Assembly (NCBI RefSeq): GCF_023156535.1
Contig: NZ_JALNMH010000007.1
Span: 1 to 64,000 of the forward strand
Length of the DNA stretch: 64,000 nucleotides
From: Pseudomarimonas salicorniae
GTDB taxonomy: Bacteria; Pseudomonadota; Gammaproteobacteria; Xanthomonadales; Xanthomonadaceae
Direction: 5' to 3'
In this document: positions 44,149-54,922 of the stretch, piece after piece
Position numbering within the stretch: the stretch's first letter is position 1
Layout of the letters: each line of letters starts with the position of its first letter
Notes under the pieces: generated by a model
Databases searched by the model: none
What the model saw: the letters and a program-made list of their open reading frames with translations, nothing else
Told to the model about the DNA's origin: nothing
Position numbers and translations under genes: made by a program

Positions 44149-45231
44149 TCAGTTCTGGACGTTCAACTCGGTGCGGCGGTTCTTCTCGCTCTTGCAGCCC
44201 GGGAAGGACTGGGCGGTCGACTCGAGCGGACGGCTCTCGCCGTAGCCGGTCGGGCCGGACATGCGGGAAGCGGCAATGCCCTTCGAGGTCAGGTAGTCGA
44301 ACACCGCCTTGGCGCGGCTCTCCGACAGCTTCTGGTTGTAGCCGTCCGAACCGCACAGGTCGGTGTGGCCGGCGACTTCAACGCGGATCTCCGGGTACTT
44401 CGACAGGATGCCGACCGCCTCGTCGAGGATCGCGATGGCGTCCGGACGCAGGGTCGCCTTGTCGAAGTCGAAGTTCACGCCACGCAGGTCGATGGTCAGC
44501 GGAACCGGGCAGCCATCCGGGCCGACGGCCTGGCCAGCCTGCGAGTTCGGGCACTTGTCCTCGCAGTTGTTGACGCCGTCACCGTCGTCATCCATGTCGG
44601 CGCAGGTCTTCACCGGCGGCGGCGGCGGCGGCGGCGGCTCAGCGGCCGGCGGCTCGGGCAGGTCGCCGAGCTTGACCACCAGCGACACCGAGGCGACCCA
44701 GTCGTTGAAGTCGTCGCTGATGCCCGAGCGGTCGTCGAAGTCCCAGCGCGAGCCGAGCTCGGCGCGGGCGCCGTAGCGACCCCAGTCGGCCTGCAGGCCC
44801 ATGCCGGCGAGCAGCAGCAGGTTGTTGTCCTTGCGCTCGGTCGGGCCCTGATTGTTGAAGGCAGCGCTTTCGTCTTCGGCGCGGGCCATACCGGCACCGA
44901 ACGACAGGTACGGCCACCAGGTGTCGCCTTCGTCACGCATGTGGTAACGGCCCACCAGCGAACCGGAGTACATGCTCCAGTTCAGGTCGGCGTTGTTGTC
45001 TTCCGGGTTCGCGTAGAACAGCTCAGCGTCCCAGGACCAGCGCGGGGCAATGAACTTGCCGACGCCGATCTGGCCGGTGAAATTGTCGTCCACGTTGCGG
45101 CTGCCGTCGAACATGCCGTAGCCGAAGCCGGCGGTCACGTACCAACGGTCATCGAACACTTCCTGGGCGGCAACGCCCTGCGCGGCGCCCATCAGGCCGA
45201 GCAGCGCGCAGCAGAGGATCTTCTTCTTCAT
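44149..45231 (-). CDS. OmpA-family outer membrane protein
   Basis: A 360-residue protein. Signal MKKKILCCALLGLMGAAQG ends VAA-QE. An eight-strand-type beta-barrel spans about 24-210, ending VASVSLVVKLGD. A Pro-rich linker, a thrombospondin-3-like Ca2+ stretch (DMDDDGDGVNNCEDKCP) and the OmpA peptidoglycan-binding domain follow. The last includes NFDFDKATLRPDAIAIL, VEVAGHTDLCGSDGYNQKLS and the Arg of NRRTEL. It tethers the outer membrane to the wall. ATG 45231 follows GGAG; the frame is open to 45321. Strong promoter and terminator suggest high expression. Confidence 0.95.
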   Translation of the reverse strand: MKKKILCCALLGLMGAAQGVAAQEVFDDRWYVTAGFGYGMFDGSRNVDDNFTGQIGVGKFIAPRWSWDAELFYANPEDNNADLNWSMYSGSLVGRYHMRDEGDTWWPYLSFGAGMARAEDESAAFNNQGPTERKDNNLLLLAGMGLQADWGRYGARAELGSRWDFDDRSGISDDFNDWVASVSLVVKLGDLPEPPAAEPPPPPPPPVKTCADMDDDGDGVNNCEDKCPNSQAGQAVGPDGCPVPLTIDLRGVNFDFDKATLRPDAIAILDEAVGILSKYPEIRVEVAGHTDLCGSDGYNQKLSESRAKAVFDYLTSKGIAASRMSGPTGYGESRPLESTAQSFPGCKSEKNRRTELNVQN

Positions 45232-45319
45232 CGTCAACTCCATTGAGGAATCAGCTGGATAATGTGACAGGGGGCAGTCACGGGTGACTTCCGGCACGGT
45301 TCGTGGCCGCGGCGGCAGC

Positions 45320-45348
45320 ATACTACCGCGTTGCCACCGATTTGTTAA
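45320..45348 (-). promoter_or_regulatory. Sigma-70 promoter of the OmpA-family gene
   Basis: TTAACA (343-348 of this kilobase), exactly 17 bases, then TAGTAT (320-325), read on the minus strand. This is the best sigma-70 match I found in the window. TSS near 45313 gives a leader of about 80 nt. The remainder of 45232-45575 shows no gene. Confidence 0.75.
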
Positions 45349-45482
45349 CGCAATTCTAACCTGATGCGGAGCGCCTGAAGACCTTCACACAGGGCTGACC
45401 TACGCGCTCCGCGGTGGCCCCGGCAGCCGGACGAGAACGGCCGGTTGGCAGGACCGAGCCACCAAGTCCGCGCCCGCGCTGA

Positions 45483-47597
<2,115 letters not shown>

Positions 47598-47645
47598 CAT
47601 TTCAGCCACTTAGGCCACATCAGGCCAACCTCAGAGCGTTCTAGA

Positions 47646-47674
47646 TCGACTGCTCTAGGCCCCGCGGCTAGACT
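47646..47674 (+). promoter_or_regulatory. Promoter of the SleB-type hydrolase transcript
   Basis: TCGACT, a 17-base spacer, then TAGACT. TSS would be near 47682, about 300 bases before the ATG, which predicts an unusually long leader. Confidence 0.45.
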
Positions 47675-47681
47675 TCGCCCC

Positions 47682-47983
47682 AGTTCGAGGAGCCGACCAG
47701 GACACGGTCGTTCACTCCCGGTTCTGGGGAAGGTCCCTACCTTCCCGCCGCCCTCGGGACCTCCGGCAGCGAATCTGCGCCGGTCGTTCCATTCGTACCG
47801 GCAGCAGGCATGGAGCCGCTGCCTTGCGGCTGGCGCCGCGTTGCCGGGAAGCCCGGCCCGCGCCAGGCGTACCCGACAACGCCATGTGGCGAGAGAGTCC
47901 TGCTGGTCGACCGGAGAGGTCGGGGATGCCGCTGTGCATCCGCCAGACGGGCCCATCGCCGCGCAACGGAGAAGGAGTCCGCA
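47682..47983 (+). other. Long GC-rich structured leader, possible cis-regulatory RNA
   Basis: Noncoding, about 300 bases between the inferred TSS and the hydrolase. It contains several self-complementary pairs: GGGGAAGG/CCTACCTTCCC (about 47727-47749), GGCAGCG/CGCTGCC-like pairs, GCCGGGAAGCCCGGC (47840s) and GACCGGAGAGGTC (47919-47931). No match to a riboswitch consensus I know. Function unproven; the structures could be incidental in GC-rich DNA. Confidence 0.3.
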
Positions 47984-48427
47984 ATGAAGTTGGCCTTGAT
48001 GCTCTGGCTTGCCTCAGTGCTTCCCCAGCCGGTCAGCGACCCCCTGTGTCTTGCGACCACCGTCTACCTCGAAGCGCGCAACCAGTCCGAACTGGGCCAG
48101 CAGGCCGTCGCCGAGGTCGCCCTGCGCCGGCTTGAGAGCGGCCGCTGGGGCGGCAGCGTGTGCGAAGTGGTGACCTCGCCCAAGCAGTTCGCGCCGACCC
48201 TGGTTTCGCCGCAGTTCCGCTTCAAGAACCTCAAGGCCTGGAACAAGGCGGTGACGGTGGCGTTCGAGAGCATGCGTCAGATGTCCCAGCCGCAGCAGAA
48301 GCGTCGCTTCGTGGTGCCCGGCGCCGACCACTTCCACGCCAGCCATATCGCCCCGCCGCAGTGGGCGCAGGGCGTGCCGGTGGCACAGATCGGCGACCAC
48401 CGGTTCTATAAGGTCACCCGGCTTTAG
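47984..48427 (+). CDS. Cell wall hydrolase, SleB type (Hydrolase_2)
   Basis: A 147-residue exported or membrane-associated hydrolase. A short hydrophobic N-terminus (LALMLWLASVLPQPVSDP) precedes CLATTVYLEARNQSELGQQA, which holds the catalytic Glu30. RFKNLKAWNKAVTVAFESM, ADHFHASHIAPPQWAQ and IGDHRFYKV are SleB-family features. It should cleave peptidoglycan glycan strands. ATG 47984 follows GGAGAAGGAG. Family members are spore cortex enzymes in Bacillus but also occur in non-sporing proteobacteria. Confidence 0.88.
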   Translation: MKLALMLWLASVLPQPVSDPLCLATTVYLEARNQSELGQQAVAEVALRRLESGRWGGSVCEVVTSPKQFAPTLVSPQFRFKNLKAWNKAVTVAFESMRQMSQPQQKRRFVVPGADHFHASHIAPPQWAQGVPVAQIGDHRFYKVTRL

Positions 48428-48430
48428 GGC

Positions 48431-48454
48431 CGGGACTCGGGACTCGGGACTCGG
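48431..48454. repeat. GGGACTC heptamer array
   Basis: Three perfect GGGACTC units and a partial, four bases after the hydrolase stop. Same unit as the CCCGAGT array at 20497, other strand. Confidence 0.8.
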
Positions 48455-48531
48455 CGTCAGGAATCCACAGAGCGACCCGGGCATCCTCTCCAGCTGAAGC
48501 AGCGGCCCGTTCCCCGCCCAGCCGCATCCCG

Positions 48532-48557
48532 CGTCATCCCCGCGAAGGCGGGGGATG
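48532..48557. repeat. CGTCATCCCCGCGAAGGCGGGG hairpin repeat
   Basis: CATCCCCCGC-type arms around GAAG, matching the widespread CGTCATTCCCGCGAAAGCGGGAAT intergenic hairpin of proteobacteria. The rest of 48428-48669 shows no gene. Confidence 0.7.
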
Positions 48558-48669
48558 CCGCTTTCCTGGACGCTGCAGACACCCGGCTGCGCCTGGTCAG
48601 GCAAGCCGCTCCACTGCGGCGCGGCGCGCCTCTTGTCCGCCGCTGGCCGTGTGCCGCTAAGATCGGTGC

Positions 48670-49062
48670 ATGGCAGTCGGAATCCTCCTCGTCACCCATC
48701 CCGGCGTCGGCGCCTCCATGCGCGCCGTGGCAACCCGCCTGCTTGGCAGGTTGCCGCTGCGGGTTGAACTGTTCGAGGTCGGCTTCGACACCGACTTCGA
48801 GCAGCTGCTGCCGGAGGCCAGCGGAGCGCTTCGGGCACTGGACGAAGGCGAGGGCGTGCTGCTGATGACCGATCTGTTCGGTGCATCGCCGAGCAACTTC
48901 GCGGCCCGCCTCGGCAGCCTCGGCATCGAGACCCGGCGGATGTCCGGGCTCAACCTGCCGATGCTGGTGCGGGCGCTCAACTATGCCGACCTGCCCCTGG
49001 AGCCGCTGGCCGATGCCGCCTCCGCCGGAGGCAAGCTCGGGGTGATGCGCGACCATGGTTGA
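48670..49062 (+). CDS. PTS EIIA component, mannose family
   Basis: A 130-residue EIIA of the mannose (AgaF/ManX) family. GILLVTHPGVGASM contains the phosphorylated His10, and VLLMTDLFGASPSNFAARL is the second family motif. No EIIB/EIIC/EIID genes follow; instead HPr and EI are encoded next. So this is a regulatory PTS branch, as known in Xanthomonadales and other proteobacteria, rather than a sugar importer. Its end overlaps HPr by 8 bases. Confidence 0.92.
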   Translation: MAVGILLVTHPGVGASMRAVATRLLGRLPLRVELFEVGFDTDFEQLLPEASGALRALDEGEGVLLMTDLFGASPSNFAARLGSLGIETRRMSGLNLPMLVRALNYADLPLEPLADAASAGGKLGVMRDHG

Positions 49063-49324
49063 GCGCGAGGTCACCGTCATCAACCGCTTGGGCCTGCATG
49101 CGCGGGCCGCGGCCAAGCTCGTCCAGCTGCTGGGTCAATACCGCTCGAAGGCGACCCTGATCTGCCGAGGGCGCGAGGTCAATGGCAAGTCGATCATGGG
49201 CGTGATGCTGCTGGCCGCGGGCAAGGACACCCAGCTGACGGTGCGGCTCGACGGGCAGGACGAGGCCGAGGCCCTGGAGGCGGTCTGCGCGCTGTTCGCC
49301 CGCTATTTCGACGAGGGCGGCTGA
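49055..49324 (+). CDS. ptsH: Phosphocarrier protein HPr
   Basis: An 89-residue HPr. His15 in RLGLHARAAAKLV is phosphorylated by EI. Ser46 in NGKSIMGVMLLAAGK is the site used by HPr kinase in bacteria that have HprK. Both residues are at their canonical positions. HprK is not in the window. It links the EIIA and EI encoded on either side. Confidence 0.96.
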   Translation: MVEREVTVINRLGLHARAAAKLVQLLGQYRSKATLICRGREVNGKSIMGVMLLAAGKDTQLTVRLDGQDEAEALEAVCALFARYFDEGG

Positions 49325-49369
49325 ATGCGCACCGCCAGCCCCCTTCCGTTCGCTGCGGAGCGCCACTAG

Positions 49370-51010
49370 ATGCGGCGCCAGTTCACCGGCGCCGCGGCGG
49401 CGAAGGGCCTGGCCATGGGCCGCGCGAGGGTGCGCGAACCGCATCGCCTGGATGTCGAGGAGCGTCGGGTCCGCGCGGACGAAGTCGAGCAGGAGCGCGA
49501 ACTGCTGCGTGAGGCTCTGGGCGCGGCCCGCAACGAACTGAACGAATTGCGCGAACGCGTGCGCGGGGCCATCGCCCACGAGGTCGGCGAGTTCCTCGAC
49601 CTGCACGCGATGCTGCTCGACGACCCCGAACTGGCCGAGGGCCTCGACGAGCTGATCCGCACCGGCCGCTACAGCGCCGGTTACGCCCTGCGCCTGCAGC
49701 GTGACCGGCTGGCCGCGGTGTTCGACGGCATCGACGACCCCTACCTGCGCTCGCGCCGGGAGGACATCGACCACGTCATCGGCCGGGTTTACGCGGCCCT
49801 CCACTCCGAGCCATCGCCACAGGTGATCGGCCTGGCCGGCGAGGTGCTGGTCTGCGAGAACATCGCACCCTCCGAGCTGGCCCAGCTGCATGAGGAGGGC
49901 GTGGTAGCGATCGTCACCGGCCAGGGCAGCCCGCTCTCGCACAGCGCGATCCTTGCCCGCTCGCTGCACATGCCGCTGCTGGTCGGCGCTCACGAGGCCC
50001 TGCTGCACATCAACGACGGCGATGCCCTGATCGTCGACGCCTACCACGGCGTGGTGATCGCCGAGCCGGATGCAGACGATCTGCGCGGCTTCCGCACCGC
50101 CGAGGCCGAGGAGAAACGCGAGCGGCGCAGTCTCGCCCGACTGAAGAAGGCGCGCACGCGTACCCGCGACGGCGTCGAAGTTCGCCTCTGGGCGAACGCC
50201 GAGTCACGCGACGACGTCGCCCAGGCGCTGAGCCTCGACGCGTCCGGCATCGGCCTCTACCGAACCGAGTTCCTGTTCCTGCAGCGCGGCGAACTGCCGA
50301 GCGAGGAGGAACAGTTCCTCGCCTATCGCGACCTGGTGCTGGGCATGGACGGACGTCCGGTCACCATCCGCACGCTCGACCTCGGCGCCGACAAGGCCGA
50401 CAGCACGGGCCTGGTGCTGGACGACGAGGACAACCCCGCGCTCGGCCTGCGTGGCGTCCGCCTGTGCCTTGCACATCCCGGCGTGTTCCGCGACCAGTTG
50501 CGCGCCATTCTGCGCGCGACGGCCTACGGCGAGGTGCGGGTGCTGATCCCGATGGTCAGCCATGCCGAGGAACTGCGCACCTGCCGGCAGATCATCGACC
50601 GGTGCTGGACCGAGCTGGAGGGGGAAGGGCACGCGCTGGGCAAGCGCCCCGAGCTCGGCGCGATGATCGAGGTTCCGGCGGCAGCATTGGCGATCGACAC
50701 CCTTCTGCCGCACATCACCTTCTGCTCGGTCGGCACCAATGACCTGATCCAGTACCTGCTCGCCGCCGATCGCGGAAACGATGCGTTGGGTGCGCTCTGT
50801 TCCCCCGAGCATCCCGCGGTGCGTTTCGTCCTCGGCGAGGTCTTCCGCCGCTGCCGCGAGGCCGGCAAGCAGGTGGCCGTCTGCGGCGAACTGGCCGGCG
50901 ACCCGCGCTACACCGAGTACCTGCTGCGCCTCGGCCTCACCGACTTCAGCATGCACCCGGGCAGCATGCTCTCGGTGCGCAAGGCGGTGCGCGACTGCGA
51001 TCTCGGCTGA
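49370..51010 (+). CDS. ptsI: PTS enzyme I (phosphoenolpyruvate-protein phosphotransferase)
   Basis: A 546-residue enzyme I. The phosphohistidine is His191 in GSPLSHSAILARSLHMPLLVG. GIGLYRTEFLFLQRGELPSEEEQ, the VTIRTLDLGADK region, GTNDLIQYLLAADR and the catalytic Cys of VCGELAGDP define the PEP-binding barrel. There is no N-terminal GAF domain, so it is PtsI-like rather than PtsP. It follows HPr by 45 bases. Confidence 0.95.
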   Translation: MRRQFTGAAAAKGLAMGRARVREPHRLDVEERRVRADEVEQERELLREALGAARNELNELRERVRGAIAHEVGEFLDLHAMLLDDPELAEGLDELIRTGRYSAGYALRLQRDRLAAVFDGIDDPYLRSRREDIDHVIGRVYAALHSEPSPQVIGLAGEVLVCENIAPSELAQLHEEGVVAIVTGQGSPLSHSAILARSLHMPLLVGAHEALLHINDGDALIVDAYHGVVIAEPDADDLRGFRTAEAEEKRERRSLARLKKARTRTRDGVEVRLWANAESRDDVAQALSLDASGIGLYRTEFLFLQRGELPSEEEQFLAYRDLVLGMDGRPVTIRTLDLGADKADSTGLVLDDEDNPALGLRGVRLCLAHPGVFRDQLRAILRATAYGEVRVLIPMVSHAEELRTCRQIIDRCWTELEGEGHALGKRPELGAMIEVPAAALAIDTLLPHITFCSVGTNDLIQYLLAADRGNDALGALCSPEHPAVRFVLGEVFRRCREAGKQVAVCGELAGDPRYTEYLLRLGLTDFSMHPGSMLSVRKAVRDCDLG

Positions 51011-51066
51011 ACGGACAGTTTGCTCGCCCGCGCACGGCTCAGCCGGCACGCGGGCCCGGCGGCCGG

Positions 51067-51813
51067 TCAGGAAACGTGGTTGCTTTCCAGCAGCAGGAAA
51101 GCGCGCTCATCGCGCCGACCGTCGGAAGGATTCGATCTCCGGGTGTCACCGAGGCAGCGCATCGAGACAAGACGGAATCCGGCCCGTTCGACGATCCGTC
51201 GCAGTCCGGCCTGGGAGAAGATCCAGTAATTCGTGGCGTCGTTGTTGCACTCGTCAGGCGCAAGCAGATAGGCCAGCGGGACGTTGGAGACATCCATCTC
51301 CGGATTGCCGACGAACCTCGCGATGCGCGTGCTCAGCAGGCAGAAGCGGGTGTGCCGGGCCAGCTTTTCCAGCACGAAGTAGGGATTCTTCAGGTGGTAG
51401 AGGATGCCGAGCAGGCAGACCAGTCCGTAGCGCTCGCGCGGCAGGTCGAACTGGGCGTCAAGGTCGACCTCGTGGACGCTGGCCGGAAGCTGCAGCAGGC
51501 TGGACAGGGCGCGCATGCCACGCATGCCGTTCCAGTTGGTGCTGGGCCAGTCGATCAGGTCGACGTCCCAACCCAACGAGGCGAACAGCAGGCCGAGGTC
51601 GCCATCGGCCGCGCCGATGTCGGCGATCGGCTCGCCGCGTACGCGATCGAACAGGTTGCTCAGTTCTCCCTCCAGCAGCGGGCCGATATGGCTGACGTTG
51701 GAGAGGATGTCGTAGCCGTACCAGGTAAAGCCTTCCGGCGGATTGGCGGCCTTGAGGCGGGCAAGGTGGCTGCGCCACTCCTCGGCGCGGGCATGCAGGC
51801 TGGAATGGTCCAT
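51067..51813 (-). CDS. SAM-dependent methyltransferase
   Basis: A 248-residue methyltransferase. IADIGAADGDLGLLFASLG is SAM motif I, YGLVCLLGILYHLKNPYFVL is the motif IV/V region, and FSQAGLRRIVERAGF is the typical late helix. The shape (WYGYDILSNV before motif I, GILYHLKNP) resembles methyltransferases of surface-polysaccharide and tRNA cmo5U (CmoB-like) types. ATG 51813; the frame runs open to 52299 only as a shadow. Divergent from the oxygenase with 193 bases between. Confidence 0.8.
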   Translation of the reverse strand: MDHSSLHARAEEWRSHLARLKAANPPEGFTWYGYDILSNVSHIGPLLEGELSNLFDRVRGEPIADIGAADGDLGLLFASLGWDVDLIDWPSTNWNGMRGMRALSSLLQLPASVHEVDLDAQFDLPRERYGLVCLLGILYHLKNPYFVLEKLARHTRFCLLSTRIARFVGNPEMDVSNVPLAYLLAPDECNNDATNYWIFSQAGLRRIVERAGFRLVSMRCLGDTRRSNPSDGRRDERAFLLLESNHVS

Positions 51814-52006
51814 TCTCGACTCTTGTTTCCGTGACAGGGCGTTTGATTCAGGCGCGGGAGTATCGCAACTCGGCGTGCCGGGTGGCAGACCCTCCGTCTG
51901 CCGCCGCGGGATCCCGGGCTGCGACCGCGGCCTTCGCGCAAAGTTTCGCACCCACGGCGACCGGCTCCCGCTGTACCCTTGGCTCCCCCGCCCCTGCTCC
52001 GCCCCC

Positions 52007-53038
52007 ATGCAGCTCTCCCCCGCCCTGATCGACTCGTCCCAGCGCCTTGGCCAGCGTTTCTCGGCGGCCCGACCGTTCCGCCACCTGGTCATCGACGACT
52101 TCTTCAGGCCCGAGTTCGCCAACGCCCTGCTCGCCGAGTTCCCCGCCTTCGAGCGCGGCAATGCGCGCACCGAAAACGGTGACCTGGGCCAGAAGTCGAC
52201 GGTGGAGAAGATCCGCGAGCTGGGGCCCTCCTTCGAGGCGCTGGACGACCTCATCCAGTCGAAGCCCTTCCTCGACTGGCTGTCCGAGGCCACCGGCATT
52301 CCGGACCTGCTCTATGACCCCTGGTACTTCGGCGGCGGCACCCACGAGAGCCGGGAAGGCCAGGAGCTGGACGCGCACGTCGACTTCAATCGCCACCCTG
52401 CCAACGGCTGGCACCGGCGGCTGAACCTGATCGTGTACCTGAACCGCGAATGGGAAGACGCCTGGGGCGGCTCGCTCGAGCTGCACAGCGACCCGCGCCG
52501 CGACGACAACCGGGTCACCCTGGTCACCCCCCTGTTCAACCGCTGCGTGGTGTTCGAGACCACCGAGTGGAGCTGGCACGGGTTCAGCCGGATCACCCTG
52601 CCCCCGGCCCAGGCGCACAAGACACGCCGTTCCATCGCCCTGTACTTCTACAGCAGGAGCCGGCCCGCCGACGAGCTGGCGCCGGAGCACTCGACCATCT
52701 ACGTCGAGCGCCCGCTGCCCGAGCGCTTCCGCGCCGGGATGACCCTCGGCGAGCAGGACGTGCAGGAGCTGCGCGTCCTGCTCGCACGACGCGATCAGCA
52801 TATCCAGCGGCTCTACCGGGACCTGATGCAGCAATCGGCCAGCGGGTCGGGAGCCGGCGCCCAACATTCGCTCTTCTCCGCGATGTCGCTGGCCGGGCGT
52901 TCGATCGCCCGCTATCTGGCGTCCGCAGGCAAGGAGGATCGCAAACAGGCACTGAAGCAGGGACTGCTGCCTCTGGCCCGCCGATTGCCTGCCTCGGTCC
53001 GTGAACCGGGCCGCCGCCTGTGGAGACGCTGGGTCTGA
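52007..53038 (+). CDS. 2-oxoglutarate/Fe(II)-dependent oxygenase
   Basis: A 343-residue protein. The prolyl-4-hydroxylase-like jelly roll covers about 20-235. The HxD is in LDAHVDFNRHP, the distal His in EWSWHGFSRI, and the 2OG-binding Arg in KTRRSIALYFYSR. RHLVIDDFFRPEFANALLAEFP is the typical N-terminus. The remaining about 100 residues are helical and basic. In neighbourhoods like this one (methyltransferase, GtrA) such enzymes often hydroxylate glycans or protein side chains. ATG 52007. Confidence 0.88.
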   Translation: MQLSPALIDSSQRLGQRFSAARPFRHLVIDDFFRPEFANALLAEFPAFERGNARTENGDLGQKSTVEKIRELGPSFEALDDLIQSKPFLDWLSEATGIPDLLYDPWYFGGGTHESREGQELDAHVDFNRHPANGWHRRLNLIVYLNREWEDAWGGSLELHSDPRRDDNRVTLVTPLFNRCVVFETTEWSWHGFSRITLPPAQAHKTRRSIALYFYSRSRPADELAPEHSTIYVERPLPERFRAGMTLGEQDVQELRVLLARRDQHIQRLYRDLMQQSASGSGAGAQHSLFSAMSLAGRSIARYLASAGKEDRKQALKQGLLPLARRLPASVREPGRRLWRRWV

Positions 53039-53089
53039 CGCGGCCAGCGGATGGCGCTTCGGGAGAGGCCCCCGACCGCCTTCCCGGGT

Positions 53090-54922
53090 TCAGCAGTCCA
53101 CCGGCCGCAGCGGCCTGAGCTCTCGTCCTTCCGCATCGACCAGGAACAGCCTGACCCCACTGCACGGCTGCCAGCTGCCGCGCAGATAGAGGTCGAACTG
53201 CAGCCAGTCGGACCGGTCCTGAAAGCCGAAGCGCTGCAGCGGGCCAGGGCCCAATTCGCCCACGCCGATCACGGCACCCTGCGCGTCCACCGCCCAGACG
53301 CCGTCGTCCGCCCCGATCCGCGTTTCCAGCACGCCCTGCAGATGCCAGGCCGGACCGACCGGCGAGTCAACGGGGTTCGCGGCAAGCAGACGAACCCCCT
53401 GCGCCGGCAGTCGGTCGGCCTCGCCCAGCTGCGCCGCGGCCAGTTGCCGGCCCATCGCCCGACTGCGCGGCGTCCGGAACATGCCGAGCTCCGCCTGACG
53501 GTAGTAGTCGAGGCTGGCCTCGACTGCGTCGAGGTCGGGCATGTCGGCGAATCCGGCCCAGCCGTCCAGCAGCACCCCGCTCTGCGCCTGGGCGGCGCGG
53601 GCTTCCATGACCCGGGCCGAGTGCGAGGCCCAGCCGCGGCCGAGCTCCTGGGTCGGAAGGATCCAGACCGCGGCACCCAGGGCGACCGCCACACCCAGCC
53701 AGGGCCAACGGCCTTCGCCCCATCGGGCGACAGCGCAGAGCAGCAGGGCGAACCAGAACAGGGCCGAGTAGAGCGCGAAGCGATCTGCCAGCATCTGCTC
53801 GGGGTGGACCTTGAAGTATTCCAGTCGCCCGACCGCCACCAGGGCCGACAGGGCAGCGGCAAACAGGGCGATGCCCAGGGCGCAGCGCTCCAGCTGCCCG
53901 GCCCGCTCGGGCGCGCGCCAGCAGCGCGCACAGAACCCGGCGAGCAGCGCGAAGCCGAGCACACCCGCCACGGGCGCGGCGGCGAGCTGTGACTGCCAGC
54001 CGAACAGCCCGCGCAGCGCCTGCGCGCTCAGCTGCAGCACGAAGCCAACAAGGCCGGTCGCGGCCACGCGCTCGGGTCCGGCACCGAAAGCACCCTCCAC
54101 CGGCAGCGCCAGCCAGCTGGTCGTGGGAAAGGCGCCGATCCAGGTAGCCGCCACCTCGGCCAGCGCCAGCGGCTGCAGGCTGATCGTGTTGCGGACCCCG
54201 TCGCCTCCCGGCAGGACAAAGGTGTATGTGAGCAGGCAGGCAGCGGAAATCGCGCCGGCCACCAGCACCTCCTTCCACGGCCTGCGCAGCACCACGGCCA
54301 GCCCCAGCAGGCCTGCAAATACCGCGACCCCGGTCGCGAAGGACAGCATGGCCAGCACGGCGCAGCCCAGCCCGACGGCCCAGCCTCGCCATGGCGTATC
54401 CCCCAGAGCCGAGATCGAACGGGTCGCCCACAGCATGAGCAGGATGACGAGGTGGACCTGCACCGCCTCGTTGCCGTGGTACTGGACGCGGGCCGAACCG
54501 GCCCAGAACAGCCCCACGGTGGCGATCAGCGCCACCGCACCGGCCAAGGCCGGGGAGTTCCGGCGCTCGCGCCAGGCCAGGCTCAGAAGCAGGCCCCAGA
54601 CCGCGATGATCATGAGCAGCCCCACCGACAGCGGAATCCGCTGGTCGGCCTGCCCGAACTCCACGTCCATCCAGCGAACGAGGTTGGGCAGCACCTGCCG
54701 GTGCCCGTTGTCGGGCTGGAACAGGGCGGCCGGCATCCCGGCCTGCTGGATGTTCCGGTACTGGCGGAACTGGTCCGAGTAGATCTCGGCGAACCCGTAG
54801 GAAGCGATATGGGCCAACGTGGACAGGCCCAAGGCCAGTGCCACCAGCATCGCCAGCACGCCCGCGCCGAGCGAGGCCCCTCGCCTCGGCCTCGCCCGCC
54901 CACCCTCAGTCACTTCGTGCAT
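53090..54922 (-). CDS. Large polytopic membrane protein, candidate GT-C glycosyltransferase
   Basis: A 610-residue protein with about 11 hydrophobic segments between 15 and 460, and a C-terminal extracytoplasmic domain of about 140 residues. The first loop has FAEIYSDQFRQYRNIQQAG with acidic residues placed as in GT-C enzymes, but no named family is recognised. Its start lies inside the gtrA gene (17-base overlap). GtrA proteins flip undecaprenyl-linked sugars and usually accompany a glucosyltransferase, so surface glycan decoration is the inference. ATG 54922. Confidence 0.55.
   Translation of the reverse strand: MHEVTEGGRARPRRGASLGAGVLAMLVALALGLSTLAHIASYGFAEIYSDQFRQYRNIQQAGMPAALFQPDNGHRQVLPNLVRWMDVEFGQADQRIPLSVGLLMIIAVWGLLLSLAWRERRNSPALAGAVALIATVGLFWAGSARVQYHGNEAVQVHLVILLMLWATRSISALGDTPWRGWAVGLGCAVLAMLSFATGVAVFAGLLGLAVVLRRPWKEVLVAGAISAACLLTYTFVLPGGDGVRNTISLQPLALAEVAATWIGAFPTTSWLALPVEGAFGAGPERVAATGLVGFVLQLSAQALRGLFGWQSQLAAAPVAGVLGFALLAGFCARCWRAPERAGQLERCALGIALFAAALSALVAVGRLEYFKVHPEQMLADRFALYSALFWFALLLCAVARWGEGRWPWLGVAVALGAAVWILPTQELGRGWASHSARVMEARAAQAQSGVLLDGWAGFADMPDLDAVEASLDYYRQAELGMFRTPRSRAMGRQLAAAQLGEADRLPAQGVRLLAANPVDSPVGPAWHLQGVLETRIGADDGVWAVDAQGAVIGVGELGPGPLQRFGFQDRSDWLQFDLYLRGSWQPCSGVRLFLVDAEGRELRPLRPVDC

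Noticed and set aside
47682-47983. Known riboswitch (ydaO/c-di-AMP, GEMM, cobalamin, glycine)
   Set aside because: I compared remembered consensus cores by eye and found none; kept only as an unassigned leader.
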